This document shows, piece by piece, positions 13,651-25,136 of a DNA stretch of 64,000 nt. A model generated the notes under the pieces. It made no database searches and was not told the origin of the DNA. It saw nothing but the letters and a program-made list of their open reading frames with translations. Position 1 is the first letter of the stretch. Every line of letters starts with the position of its first letter. The position numbers and the translations under genes are program-made. Source of the stretch: Bolinopsis microptera (lineage: Eukaryota > Ctenophora > Tentaculata > Lobata > Bolinopsidae); contig NC_087078.1 in assembly GCF_026151205.1 (NCBI RefSeq), forward strand, positions 10,483,675 to 10,547,674. The letters are read 5' to 3'.

Positions 13651-16600
13651 AAATCTCTTTCTGTCCCAAAATAAATGGGACAACAGGAAAAAAAAACGTC
13701 AAACCTTGGTTTTTATAAAAAGTGCCCCCCCGGAAAAGTGGATTCCCGGGGCCAACCCGCCACAGGTCCCCCGTGTCCCCGGGGGTGGGGTTAAATTTCT
13801 AAGTACTACCGCCGCAACTCCCGGAAATTTTGGGGGGGATTTTCCCCTGTAAAGTGCCTGGTTCAGGGAGGAGAACATTGCTGATCAAGGTGAGGGGAAA
13901 AGAAACAACTCCCATCCGGTAAATTGGGCCCCAATTAGGTCCCCCAAAAAGGGGCAACTTTCTTCAGTCTTACAAATTAAAAAGGGGAACTTTTTGATTC
14001 TAAAATTTTCCCCGGTTTTCTTTAAAAATTTTAACTTTTTAATTTGGGGAGGTTTCGAGAGGAGGGGGAGCTAAAAGCAAAAGAACAGAGCTAGGGAAGG
14101 TTAAAAATGAAAGAGGGTTTAATTTTTCTGAAAAGAAATGGGCAAAAGCCCAGACGCAACTCCGAAACCCTCTCTTCGTGGCAAAAAGACAGGGAAAAAC
14201 TTTCAAATATCACAAATAAATTTTAAATTTAAAAAAATTTTAAAAGGGGGGGTTCAATTTTTGCATTTAACCCACCTTCGGGGCCTTCAAAGGGGTTTTT
14301 AATTATTTCAAATTCAAAAAAATTAAAATTTTTGTTTAAAAAGTAAAATTTTGATTCGTTTTCCTTTTAAATTTTTAAAGGAAAATGCAAAATAATTTAA
14401 ATTTTAAAACCCCTTTCGATGCAGCATGATTTGATCGTTTGAGATTAATAAAAAAAACAACAACAAAACCTCAGGCGGGCCGGAAAAATTTGGCCCCCCG
14501 GAGCTCAAAAGGAAAATGGCCCCTTTTGTGACCCGCCCCCCACACGTGACTTTCCCCCCTTCCCCCCGGGAACCCCCTCAAAAAGCCCTTTCCTCTCTTC
14601 CACAGCTCCTGCTCCAGGCCGGCAGGGGGGACCAAAAGGGCCAAGTCACCAGAGGATGGGGGGCGGTTTGTCCTTTCGGGTTTTTGGCAAAAATTAAAAA
14701 CCCAAGTTTCAGTGAACCCCCACTCCTGATGACACAAGGGGATGACAAAGGTGGGTTTTTTCCCCTGTTGGGGCCTCCACCCATACCTCTCGTCCCCAGA
14801 GCCCCTCTGTTGTTGGGTTTTCAAGGGGAGACCCTCCAAGAGGGCCTGATGAAAAAGAGGGAACCCTAAATTTAAGGGGAACGGGTGTTCAACAAATTTA
14901 AAAAAAGGGGAAAAAGGGGAAGGGTTTTTGGCCTGGGGGATCTGAACGGATTGCCATTAATGCCCGAAAATTTGGGTTTTTTTGCGGACAGGGAACTGGA
15001 AATTTTGGGGGTCACTTTTTTGCTTTTACTTATAAATTGGAGCCTTTCCCTTAAAATTATTTACTTTAACTCAAGACAACATCACGGGAAATTTTTAACA
15101 AAAATTAAGTTTTAAAATTTTTCGATATTTCTTACCCGACAAAATTTAGTGGGTTGCCAAATTTCAATATCTTTTTTTTTAATAGGTCCAAAATTAAGTT
15201 TGGCTTTTTTCATCATATTACGGACATTTTTATGACAATATTTTAAACTGTGTAGAGGTTTTGGGGCACGGGAAGCTTGTTTAAACAACAGTTTGTGGGG
15301 AGTTTTTTATTTAACCAAACGCTGCTATTTTACTTTTGGGAAATTTTTGTCGGATAAGAAAAATTTTTTTGATTTTAATGAAATAAAAAAATTGGGTCTC
15401 ATAATTTATAAATGAACTTTACAGTTTTTAAATTGTTTCTCGTTCGATTTGCGGGTTTTTTCTTTAAAACTAATAAATTTAAAATTTCAGTGTATAAAAG
15501 ATAAAATTTTCCTTCGCCTTTGTCATTGTCTGATGCTGGTTAAAAAAAAGGGTTAAAAAAAGGGAAAAAGGGGGTTGGGCAATTTTAAAACCTTTATAAA
15601 TAATTTTGTTTAATAAAAATTAACATTTTAATAATTTTTAGCGCATGGTTATAATTTTTAAAAACAAGAAAAAGAAAAACAACCAAAATTTTAAATATTA
15701 GTCAAAGGTTTTTTTTTAAAGCTCAATTTTTGGGGGTTTTTATATCTAAAGTTTATCGTGTATTTGCCATATTTATTAAAAAATTTTTTTACTTAAATTT
15801 TTTTTTCTTTCAATCAAATTCCCCTAAATGGGCAGGTCAAATAAATGTTTAAAACCCAAAATTTCATTAAAAAATTTTATACTTTTTAATTGACATCGCC
15901 AAATTTTCCCCTAATAGTGCTGGGGATCATATTTGGGGGGTTAAAAAAATCCAAAAAAAATGGGAAAAATGTTTTTTCTTTATTATTCTAACCATATTTA
16001 AATTTCTGGGTTTTTCTATACGGGTTTGACTTTTTAAAAAAAACAGACACAGTAGTTATAATGTTTTTAAAATTTTAAAAACAAAACCCAAAAAAATGAA
16101 CAAAAAAATTTATCAAAAGGGTTTAAGGGAGGGCCCAAAAAAATATTTTTCCCTTGAGGAATTCTTGTTTTTAAATTTTAGTCTGAATAGTTTTTCCCCA
16201 AATTTAAAATCAACCAAAATTTTAAGGTCATGGGCGACAAAAATTATTTTATTAATTTTTTATTAGGGGTTTTTGTGTTCAGGTTCCTATACTAATTTGG
16301 TAAATCATAGTAAGACATGATTGATGATATCAAACCAAGCCTTTTTCCTTTTTAGTTGAACTTTTTCCCTTTAAACCCCCCGATCACAGCCAAAAAATTT
16401 ATGGGGAGCCAACCCCCCGGTTTTAAATGGGGGGGATCCTGAAGTTTGTTTTTGCCACTTCGTCAAGTTTTCTTAGATTTCACCCAAAGGGGTTTTCCCC
16501 TTTTTTCAAAACATCAGCTTCCTCTTTAACTTTTTTCCCTTTTTCTCCACTTTTTAAGAGGGTCTATTGGAAAAATTTTTCAAAAAACCCGCCTCGGGTT

Positions 16601-18540
16601 TTCAAGAAACTCTTTGGGGGGGATTTTTTAAAAAATTTTGCTTCATTTTCACCAACTTTTTTTGGGAATTTTATCCGATTCGGGCAGCTATTTTAATTTA
16701 GGAAGATGATTTTAATTAAAACTTCCAGAGTAAAGACTGACAAATAACCCAAACTATCATACGTTTGCTCACCCTTGGGTTTTTGTTCCCCCCCCCCCCA
16801 AAAACCAAAGGGTTAGCAAGAAAATTCCCTTCCAAAACCTTACTTGTATCTCTTCCCTTTAAAACTAAGGTTTTTGGCCATCACCCCGGGTCTGCTTTTT
16901 GGGGGCCCCAAACTGCAACTTTTCCCCTCTTATCAATTTTCCCCGCAAAAGTGGAACCCCAATCCCAGACCATACACTTTTAGAAATTTTTTCATTGGGG
17001 GACCGTATTTTGGGCTTTTTTGAACCGAGAACAGGGCTTTTTCATCTTTGTTTCCTCTGGTTTTTCCCGATTGGGTAATAAATTTGCCCTCTGCCCTTCC
17101 CCTGGGGTAAACGTTTTCCAAAAAAGAAACCTCGATCTCCTTAAACCCAAGGGGGTTTCCCAAAAAAAATTTTAAAAACATGTTTCCCAAAAATGGGTTT
17201 TTTGCCTGATCGGGTTTCCCAGAAAAACAAATCAAACCCGGGGGGGGGGGGGAAAAACTTTTTCGTTTTGGAAAATTTTCCTATGCTGCCAGACTTGGGT
17301 TTTTTCAGTAAGGATTCCAACCCAACCTCCTCTGACTGCTTCCCTGTTCCCTCCCCGCCCCAAAAAAATAGTGGGGGACATAATTCTTTCTAAAGGCCAA
17401 GGTTGGGGGGTCCCCCAATTTTTGACGTGGTTCCTGCCCAAAGGGAAATTTGGGGTTTTTCTTTTTAGGGGCGGATCTTTTCTCTTGATTTGGGCCCTGA
17501 AAGGTAGCTTTCTAAAGGAGCCTTTCCCTTTTAAAGGGCCAAACTCACTCCCTTGGATAACTGTCCCACGACGTGAGGCTAAAACTGTGGGAAGGGGCTA
17601 ACAGAGAACAACCCAACGCTTTCCCAGGGAAAAATTTCTTCAGTGAATGACCAACTGTTCGGGAGTTCCCCTGGTAATGGGGGGGCCCCTTTTGGCACTT
17701 TGTATGGCTTTCCCAATTAACTTTTGGAGAAATCCCCAAATTTGGCTTTTTTTTGATACCCTTAAGGGCCCCAAAATTGGGCCCCGTTCCCCGGGAATCT
17801 TTGGGTTTTCTGTTTTTAAATTAAAATAACATAAGGGCACACCCGTCCCTGCAAAGTTTTAATGGTACCTATTTGATTGAAATGGGAGCAGTTTTTTTAA
17901 GGAAAGGGGGGTTTATAAATCCCCCTTAAAAAAAATCTATCGTCATTCCCCAAACGTCCCAAAAAAAATATCAAATGTTTAAAATAAACATCAAGGGTCC
18001 CCTTGCAAAATATTCACCAAATTTTTCTTTTTAAAAAAGGGAAAATTAAATTAATTCTCCCCGTTTAATTTTTTCCTTTCTTTTCAAAGGACACAGTTTT
18101 TCCCCTTTTTTTTTTCCCCCGAGTTAAAAGGACAATGAAATTCTCCCGAAAAAAAAAACGGGTGCTTACTGGGAACTAATGGGAAACAAAATCTGCAAGG
18201 TTGAAGATGATCTCTTGGGTTAAAGGGCCCAAAAATTTTTGGGTTTTTTTAAAAAACCGGGAAATCGGAAACCCTGGAAATTATGTTGGGGGGTTTTGCC
18301 CTGAAAAGTTTTTTTTTCGAATAACCCTTTTCTGGGGCCTCTGCTTTTTGCAAAAACTTCTTAAAGTCAATTGAAGATGAGGATTTAGCTGCCCTAAACG
18401 TTTTGATAAACCCTTAAAAAATGCCAAAGTAACCTTTAGCCCAAAGGGCCCAAGGGTTTTTTAAAAAAACTGTGTCGTGACTATTTTTTTATTTCCCCAA
18501 AATTATTCATTGTTTGACCAATCAACGTTTAAAAAAACGA
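13650..18540. other. Degraded sequence without recognisable gene
   Basis: No family could be recognised here. A GC-richer island at about 14,470-14,870 and another at about 16,400-17,800 have long but mutually contradictory frames on both strands, the expected result of G/C homopolymer padding. The stretch about 18,340-18,410 reads in one frame as FLQKLLKSIEDEDLAALN, which could be part of the missing TTC27 N-terminus because it directly precedes that gene and resembles the leucine-rich, acidic start of TTC27; this is a weak inference. Confidence 0.4.
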
Positions 18541-18569
18541 AGCAAAATTCATCGAGCAAATGTTGATGG

Positions 18570-20450
18570 ATGATTTTATCTCCAGATCTCTTTAATAACA
18601 TCGAAAAACTTATTAGCATTATAGAGGATCATAGCGAATTTGCCGCATTACCAAAAGAGGTTCGATGCAAGATTTTGGTTGAGTTTGGATTTGTATATCT
18701 AAACTTTCAGCACATTTCGAAATCACGGAGGTATATGGAGATGGCTAAGAAGCTGATTAGTTTCAGCTTCAAACTCACTGGTGCCTTAGGAAAAAGAACG
18801 AAATATCAGGAGACAGCTTTAGCGCAACTTAGAGTTGAGACCATCATTGAGGAAAACGTTGTCGATGTGACTCCTTTAGAGAATGAACCTCAGATCATTG
18901 ATTTAAATGACGACACTTTGCTGGACAAAATCTCATTCGAGGACGAAAATATTAGGAACTCGGTCTCAAACCTGACTGCTCCATTTTTGTTGCACATGGC
19001 CTCACTCAAGTTGAAGGACTTTGCCATGGAAGACATGTTACGTGAGGAAGTGATAGCCTTTCTTGAGGGAATCATAGAAGGAAGGACATTTTCATATTGC
19101 ATTGCCACACATGCTTACTTTCTGAGGAGCAAACTTGAAAAAACATCCATTCGAAGGCTCAGCCGTTGCATGGAACAGTTGGAAGAAGTGGTTCTGGGGT
19201 TCGACTGTAAAAAGGTTTGCTCGAGAACAGGGAGTCTATTCCAATCTGGACTTCCTCCAATGTGGAAACAACAAAAAGTACTTGCAGAGATGTACTCAGG
19301 TATTGGGTCCCACAAAAGTGCTTTAGATCTTTATGAGAAGTTGCAATTGAGAGAGGAGCAGATAAACTCTCTGATTGGAGCTGGAAGATATGAGGCTGCT
19401 GAGAAGCTGACTAGATCACTAATTGCTCAAGGTGAAACCCCCAAATTGTATTGCATCCTAGGGGACACAACTCAAGACATCACTCATTACGAGAGAGCCT
19501 GGGAACTGTCAGGAGAGTCGTCAGCTAGAGCCATGAAGTCCCTGGGATATCACTATTTTAACATCAAGGAGTACCGGAGGGCTTTAGTCTGCATGCAGAA
19601 TTCTCTGGAATGCAACTATTTGCAGGGAGGTTTGTGGTTCACAGCTGGATGCACAGCTCTTGCCATACCAGAATTTGAGACTGCCATCAAGTGTTTCCAG
19701 ACCTCTCTACATATAGATGACGAGTATTCTGAAGCTTGGAGCAACCTGGGAGCTTGCTTTCAGAAAACAGGACAGTTGCGTAAAGCTTTCAGCTGTTTCA
19801 AAGAGGCTACACGGCGATCTTTTAACAACTGGAGAGTTTGGGAGAATTTCCTGACTGCTGCAGCTCAGATAAAAGATTTTGCAAGCATGATATTTGCTTA
19901 TCGGCAAATCATAACAACCGGACAGAAGTACTGTGATGAAATAATACTGAATAGTCTCGTGTCTGCAGTTAGAGATAATATGACGTCAGTATCTGGGGAA
20001 GAAGGAATCAGGTACTACGACAAGATTATAGATCTCTTCAAATTTGCTAGCTCAAAAGTCACAACAAGCTTTGATCTCTGGAGGTCTTATGCTGCCATGT
20101 ACCTTGATGTTGATGGTAGAGAGGATGTTGGTATGGGTATCGGTTACCTTATCAAAGCATATCATTCAGCTTCTTTGCACATTGAGAAGTCAATGGAAGA
20201 CTTCTTGAAGTGTACTGAGTGCTCCAAAGTTCTTCATAAGTACGTCATAGCAGAAGCAAAAGATTCTCCCACGTACACTCAACATCTTCAGTCCTTGAAA
20301 TCCATCCTTCAAATATTGATAACTAAAGGTCACAAACTATCCGAATCTATGCCTAATGAAGAGGCTGAGGAGAGGAAGTTGATTTTGGAGTATTTGAAAA
20401 ACGCTAATCAGCAACTAGAAGAAGTCGAGGAAGCACAGTTATTTGTGTGA
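18570..20450 (+). CDS. TTC27: Tetratricopeptide repeat protein 27 (TTC27), N-terminus incomplete
   Basis: A 626-residue open frame matching animal TTC27 over its middle and C-terminal parts. Family signatures are TGALGKRTKYQ near residue 71, LNDDTLLDKI near residue 111, KLYCILGD near residue 294 and YERAWELSGESSARA near residue 307, followed by TPR helices (for example WFTAGCTALAIPEFETAIKC and EAWSNLGACFQKTGQLRKA, about residues 356-412). TTC27 is a soluble TPR protein; its role is poorly defined, with reported links to protein folding and assembly of large complexes. Vertebrate TTC27 is about 840 residues, so roughly 200 N-terminal residues are missing. They probably lie in the corrupted block upstream. 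The first ATG at 18,570 is not necessarily the start, since TTTTATCTCCAG at 18,574-18,585 is a good 3' splice site that would make this an internal exon. The remaining coding sequence is one uninterrupted exon. Confidence 0.93.
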   Translation: MILSPDLFNNIEKLISIIEDHSEFAALPKEVRCKILVEFGFVYLNFQHISKSRRYMEMAKKLISFSFKLTGALGKRTKYQETALAQLRVETIIEENVVDVTPLENEPQIIDLNDDTLLDKISFEDENIRNSVSNLTAPFLLHMASLKLKDFAMEDMLREEVIAFLEGIIEGRTFSYCIATHAYFLRSKLEKTSIRRLSRCMEQLEEVVLGFDCKKVCSRTGSLFQSGLPPMWKQQKVLAEMYSGIGSHKSALDLYEKLQLREEQINSLIGAGRYEAAEKLTRSLIAQGETPKLYCILGDTTQDITHYERAWELSGESSARAMKSLGYHYFNIKEYRRALVCMQNSLECNYLQGGLWFTAGCTALAIPEFETAIKCFQTSLHIDDEYSEAWSNLGACFQKTGQLRKAFSCFKEATRRSFNNWRVWENFLTAAAQIKDFASMIFAYRQIITTGQKYCDEIILNSLVSAVRDNMTSVSGEEGIRYYDKIIDLFKFASSKVTTSFDLWRSYAAMYLDVDGREDVGMGIGYLIKAYHSASLHIEKSMEDFLKCTECSKVLHKYVIAEAKDSPTYTQHLQSLKSILQILITKGHKLSESMPNEEAEERKLILEYLKNANQQLEEVEEAQLFV

Positions 20451-20850
20451 AATTCTTTGTATTTCTTGAATTTCTTTTAACATTAGTGTAAGTTTTAGTT
20501 GTTTTCAGCGTTTTAGGTCGGTGGTTAATTTATTAAACTTTATCAAACTATCCTTTCTGGGATATCAGTTTTATGGTGACGACAGGTTTTTATATGCACT
20601 TTTATTTCGGTCTGTGGCTGTCTCATTCTACAAAATGATCATGTCAGTTGTTGTTGCAATGAATGAAGATAATGAGTGCAAGTATGTGATTTAAAATGTC
20701 ATTCCTATATTCGTCTGTCATAATTGTGTTAAAACATACACATAATTCCAAGATACATTTTTCAACGTTCCTCACTCTCTCTCTTTCTATGTGTTTCAAC
20801 TCAAAATCTGAGTTCATTTGTAATTTATATCGACTATTCCCTCAAGTTTT
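20451..20850 (+). other. TTC27-GINS2 intergenic region
   Basis: This 400-bp AT-rich spacer holds the 3' UTR of TTC27 and presumably the promoter or 5' UTR of GINS2, on the same strand. I see no clear AATAAA signal or other structured element. The short spacing suggests compact head-to-tail genes. Confidence 0.5.
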
Positions 20851-22446
20851 ATGGATCCAGCCCAGATCGAATTTATATCAGAGAAGGAAAGCATCTCGAT
20901 ATTACCAAACTTTACCGAGGACAAACTCTATCTAATCAGCGTGAGTTGTATTAATGATAATTTATCTTAAAAATAAGTTATTATTAGTTAGTACCTAGCT
21001 TAAATACTGATGAGTTATTTAATATATACCCTCCCAAATCTATTTGACCTTATATGTTGAGCAAGTAGGCTCGTCTCTCGAGAACCTAAAAATCAGAATA
21101 TCTATAAAAATAGAATATTACTCACATCACTCAGCTGCTTATTTGTATATTTCTATAAATATTTATATGATTTATAAATCTATTTATAGCACAATGTTAA
21201 CTCAGGGAGAAGTCGGCCCGTTTCAGCCCCAAGTACCGGTGGAAGTGCCACTGTGGTTAGCTGCTAATCTGAAGCAGAGACAGAAATGCAGGATTATAAC
21301 TCCTGAGTGGATGGATGTAGGTGAGACCATGATAATCACTACTTTTATGCAATAAAACCTTGGTTTATTTCAGTTTTAAGTAATTTAATAAATAATGGCT
21401 ACATAGTTCAATTATACTGGTGATCAGCACAATTAATGAGACTGACTGTGATCTGTAATTATTTTCAGAGCTACTGAAAGAAAAGAAAGCGGAGGAACTT
21501 GAAGGACACTTATTTTCAATACCATTACACCCTCACTTTCTGGAACTCAGCACTATTATTCTCGGGTGAGCTGCAAGACTAGCTGCAAGACTAGTAACAA
21601 GACTAGTTACAAGACTAGTTACAACTATCTAGATACGTGTTATTTAATGTGATTATCACATCCTTGATCTCGTCTTTTTGATGTGTGATTTAACTTAATT
21701 CACTAACGCATAGTTTCCCATGAAGAGGTGTGGTGAATTGAAATACGTCCGTTTATTCAGCTGTAATTTATAGAACGTTTCATTGAAATAGTAAAAATGG
21801 AAACGGCGTTTCAATGTTTACTGTTTAGTTATAGTGAACATCTGCACAAGACTAAAACTCTTCCCCCCTCCGCAGAATATCGGATGAGGTGAAAGATGCT
21901 GACGAAGTACGGACTCTAATAAAAGATATCTGGGATGTTAGGGCAGCCAAGTTAAGGAAGAGTGTAAACAAGATGATAAACCACGACGGAGGAGGCGGGA
22001 AACCGCTCACACATGTGGAGGTATAGGTTACCTGTTATTGATATTATACCAGCATTTGGAACGTTGAAATAACAATGGTGTAGACACAGCGCACGATATT
22101 ATAGACAATTAAATATCATTGATTTTACAATATTATACTTGCGTATAATGACTTAATTTGCCGAAGGTAAAATGTATTTCAGAGCACTATTTTCAAATAT
22201 TTACAATTAGGACCATCGCCAGTTATCTTTTAATCTTTTAATCTCGCCAGTGATCTTGCCAGTGATCTCGCCAGTAATCTTTTAATCTTTTAATCTCGCC
22301 AGTAATTTCGTACCCCGCCGCAGATAAACAACATAACAGTGCTGGAACTGAACACGATACGGGGTTTCTTCACCGCCTCCCTAGACCACCTCCACAACCT
22401 TAGAAACCACGCAGAGTTGTGTCTCAACGATCCTAGATACAATTAG
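20851..22446 (+). CDS. GINS2: GINS complex subunit PSF2 (GINS2), five exons
   Basis: GINS2 is a subunit of the GINS tetramer, part of the CMG (CDC45-MCM-GINS) replicative helicase at nuclear replication forks. Exons by splice signal and frame: 20,851-20,940, 21,206-21,320, 21,469-21,565, 21,876-22,020 and 22,324-22,446, with introns starting GTGAGT, GTGAGA, GTGAGC and GTATAG and ending CAG. The joined protein is 189 residues, close to the usual 185. It begins [13 protein letters not shown] and carries the family hallmarks [19 protein letters not shown] (about residues 40-58) and [11 protein letters not shown], then [21 protein letters not shown] in the helical part and [16 protein letters not shown] near the C-terminus. 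The start is the first ATG, and the first residues match the family N-terminus. No defects are seen. Intron 3 opens with short GACTAGTTACAA-type repeats. Confidence 0.95.
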
Positions 22447-22876
22447 TCGATTAACTAATTGGTTGAATAACAACTTCAGATTTATAAAGCGCTCGATTAG
22501 GAATCGCTCAATAATGCCACAATTTAGCTCGTAACACAATTAATGACCACGCAATGCAAACTATCTAGAGTATAGAGAACTCATTAACTATTGTTTCTCA
22601 CCCTCACCCTCACTAGAACATACTGCTCCTCATGTGAACAATCTGAAGTGCTAGATGTACATATAATACTCATTATAATAGCTAACAGCTGCTTTTAATA
22701 AGTATAGATGTATAATACCCATAATAGCTAACAGCTTTTAATAAGTATGTAACCGTCATTCGTTAACCATGCCAAGTAAGGAACAATAGACATTCTTCCA
22801 TATTCCAATACACGGTGTATATTTGTGAGACTTGGGGTGCCTTGATTTTAGATTGGCCATGGCCCTTGATATGATA
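22447..22876. other. GINS2 downstream spacer
   Basis: AT-rich, with two imperfect copies of ATAATAGCTAACAGCT...TTAATAAGTAT (about 22,673-22,746). No gene seen. It probably holds the GINS2 3' UTR. Confidence 0.5.
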
Positions 22877-23227
22877 AGGCATCATGTAGCCGGTGGGCCC
22901 GACATGATACGACATATCTTGACACGTCGGGGTTTGTCGGGATTTGTCAGGGTTTGTCGGGGTTTGTCGGGGTTTGTCAGGCTTTGACGGGGTTTGACGG
23001 GGTTTCCGGTTTGTTGAGCCTGGAGGCTTTTTTTTTTTTTCTTTTTTTTTTTTGAGTCTCCCAACAAAAAGCCGAGACGGAGTCATCAAGCTTTACGTGG
23101 AAAAACACTATACAAGAAGGCCTCATGTAGCCAGTGGACACGAGGCAAAACCCCTCGACAAACCCCGTTTGTCGGGATATGTCGGGGTTTGTCGGGGTTT
23201 GTCGAGCCTGGAGGCTACATGATGCCT
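22877..23227. mobile_element. Short inverted-repeat element (MITE-like) with 6-bp target duplication
   Basis: Ends are a perfect 15-bp inverted repeat: AGGCATCATGTAGCC at 22,877-22,891 and GGCTACATGATGCCT at 23,213-23,227. It is flanked by ATGATA on both sides (22,871-22,876 and 23,228-23,233), a plausible target-site duplication. The interior is built from two related halves, each opening AGGC.TCATGTAGCC.GTGG and closing AGCCTGGAGGCT, around tandem copies of GTCGGGGTTT and a T-rich run (23,028-23,053). No coding capacity, so it would be non-autonomous. The superfamily is not assigned. Confidence 0.7.
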
Positions 23228-23233
23228 ATGATA

Positions 23234-23983
23234 ATATTACTATTACTATTACTGTGATAATTGATATGAACTTGGTGTTTTAGAAGAATAAATAAAGCGG
23301 GGAGAGGGTGTTATACTTATTTTAAGTGATCTCAGAGGCTTATTTAAATTGGAAACACTCTACAATGGCAGAGATTCTTTTAACTTTTTAATTGAACGCT
23401 TTTCAGTTCTAACTTATTTATCAATACCTTGGTCCCTGAAAGTATTTTTTGCCATTTCAAGATAACATGTCCAGAGTGGTTTGGTGTGGATTTTACTGCC
23501 TCACTATAAAAATAGAAGCAGTGAACATTTTTAAAGTTTTAAGGCCGTGATTATGTCGAGCTCGATTATCCACTGCGGGAAAGATTATGCTGTTTAAGGT
23601 TAATTTTTATGAACAGATAAATGATTCACGACGCGGTGGAAGCTCACGCTTTAAATTGTGCATGGTTAAATCGGGGTAATTTTAACCTAGTTGATATTTT
23701 ACGTTCTTTGAAGATTCTGCTAGCAGAATTATATTGTACTGAATTTTTGATATTTATGTTAATTTATACAATATTTAATTTCAAAATTTGTGTTTTTGAT
23801 ACTTTTCGAGTCGACGAAATGCTAGGATTTTGTTATGTTATCTATAGACCATACCGTTACCAAAGTCCAAATAGACACTTCCATTTCTTTCACGTTAAAC
23901 TTTTGGAATTTTAGGTCAGGCTAAATTTAATTAGCCTATATTTGCAAGTTCGACAGTCGCTAATTGAACTAAAAACACTAGAC
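23234..23983. other. Spacer upstream of HYPK
   Basis: AT-rich DNA without a convincing gene. A 97-codon frame at 23,621-23,914 has no recognisable domain and biased AT composition. The region must hold the HYPK promoter and 5' UTR. The text around 23,935-23,955 is near the presumed transcript start or leader. Confidence 0.4.
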
Positions 23984-24316
23984 ATGGCAAACGAACGGCC
24001 GGCCGACCATGCCAGTGACGACGAAGAAGACAACGCCGTCAGACAAGCAAAACCAAAACAGCACGACGCCGGCAGATCTGACCTCGAAGGAATCAGAGAC
24101 TTCCGAGACGAAGAAGTGGATGTTGGTGCCATCGATACTTCCATGCTGATCAGCAACCACAACAACGCAGAGGCACAGATCAAGATAAAACTGAATAAAG
24201 AAGATATTGATATGATAGCAAGTGAGATGATGGTCTCTGTTACTGTTGCTGAGAAGTGTTTGAGAGATCACAAGGGGGATGTTAAGTCAGCACTTGTTTA
24301 TTTAGTCAACTGTTAG
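23984..24316 (+). CDS. HYPK: HYPK (huntingtin-interacting protein K), NatA regulator
   Basis: A 110-residue single-exon protein. HYPK binds the ribosome-associated NatA N-acetyltransferase (NAA10/NAA15), inhibits or tunes it, and shows chaperone-like activity. The N-terminal half is charged and presumably disordered, including the family-type block KQHDAGRSDLEGIRDFRDEE (about residues 24-43). The C-terminal half is the UBA-like domain that contacts NAA15, about residues 66-110, with KLNKEDIDMIASEMMVSVTV, AEKCLRDHKGD and a final SALVYLVN typical of the family. The ATG at 23,984 is chosen because the family starts here; the frame is open about 40 nt further upstream but without an ATG. Length is close to the usual 110-129 residues. 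A possible AATAAA signal lies near 24,789. Confidence 0.92.
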   Translation: MANERPADHASDDEEDNAVRQAKPKQHDAGRSDLEGIRDFRDEEVDVGAIDTSMLISNHNNAEAQIKIKLNKEDIDMIASEMMVSVTVAEKCLRDHKGDVKSALVYLVNC

Positions 24317-24875
24317 AGGCGGCTGGTGTTTTGAAATTGCTGCTTTGTTTGGAGATAAAGAGTTGATTACTGCACTCTGCTTAATATCGGGTAGGCTATC
24401 ACTTTGCTCCGTTTAAATTTCTGATCTGCTGGAGCCAGGAGCAGTTTCCTCCTATTTATCAGTTCCTTTTTTGATTTTCGCTTTTTTGAAAAGAGCTTGG
24501 GCGAATTTATTTTCATACTTGAATAATTTATGGATTAGGAGCTTATAAATCAGATATCTTTGAAAGTGCGGCTGTTAATGATGTTTATTTTAGAAAGGTT
24601 TTTATAACGAGGTCCGCATCAGGTCAGTTCAAATTTTTATTTGTTGAAATTGAAGAAACATGATGGTACGATATTTATTGTTTGTCATCTGCAGTATTGT
24701 TATTGATTCATTTTTTATTTAACCATACCCTCTGATCTGGGAAATTCACAGCTTGACATCGGGTTGCAGTTGATGAAATAAGAATAGGAATAAAACATAA
24801 TATGAAATACTTTTAAGCTCACCTCGAGCCAGAATTTTATATGAAATGCATTGCCATTAGGTCCTAAACTTTGTT
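24317..24875. other. HYPK 3' region
   Basis: AT-rich, presumably the HYPK 3' UTR and spacer. Nothing else recognised before the transposon-like terminus at 24,888. Confidence 0.5.
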
Positions 24876-24887
24876 CCTCGTGATCGG

Positions 24888-25007
24888 GGGGTATCCAATG
24901 GTGAAAAATGGTGAAAAATGGTGAAATTTTACAATTTGGAAAACCGATTCACCATACAAATCATTCACCATTTTACACCATTTTTCACCATTTGCATTGG
25001 ATACCCC
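24888..25007. repeat. Palindromic mini-element (MITE-like)
   Basis: About 120 bp starting GGGGTATCCAATGGTG and ending CATTGGATACCCC, with internal repeats of the motif TGGTGAAAAA on the left and CACCATTT on the right that make nearly the whole unit self-complementary. The same terminus occurs singly at 26,041-26,059. Confidence 0.65.
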
Positions 25008-25136
25008 CGGTTTAACTGGGCAAATATTTGTGATTTTCATTGGATAATGCACATAACTATCAATTCCAAATTCCTTCATGATCGAATTTAAAATAAATGT
25101 AAGTTTTATATATCTCTTATATTTCAATACCTCAGA

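Larger units (their letters stand above)
1..18540. other. Low-quality or corrupted sequence block
   Basis: Runs of four or more identical bases occur at extreme density throughout, reading frames break every few tens of codons, and base composition swings between A/T and G/C homopolymers. Where a clean homologue is available (the zinc-finger gene at 25,137-26,015) the copies here differ by homopolymer length changes and by bases replaced with their neighbour, not by the pattern expected of selection. The texture changes abruptly to clean, codable sequence near 18,540, just inside the 5' part of TTC27. I infer an unpolished long-read segment or otherwise bad consensus, probably because the underlying tandem duplication prevented correction. 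No open frame inside this block should be trusted as a gene product. Confidence 0.8.

Noticed and set aside
14471-14869. Overlapping open frames of about 120 codons on both strands in a GC-rich island
   Set aside because: The region is corrupted by homopolymer padding, the frames contradict each other and no domain is recognisable.
16427-17840. Several frames of 60-100 codons on both strands
   Set aside because: Same corrupted block; compositions follow homopolymer runs and no family could be recognised.
22763-23089. Minus-strand frame with poly-lysine and PDKPRQTP repeats
   Set aside because: Translation of the poly-T run and GTCGGGGTTT tandem inside the MITE-like element.
23621-23914. 97-codon plus-strand frame upstream of HYPK
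   Set aside because: Low-complexity, AT-driven hydrophobic sequence without homology; likely chance.
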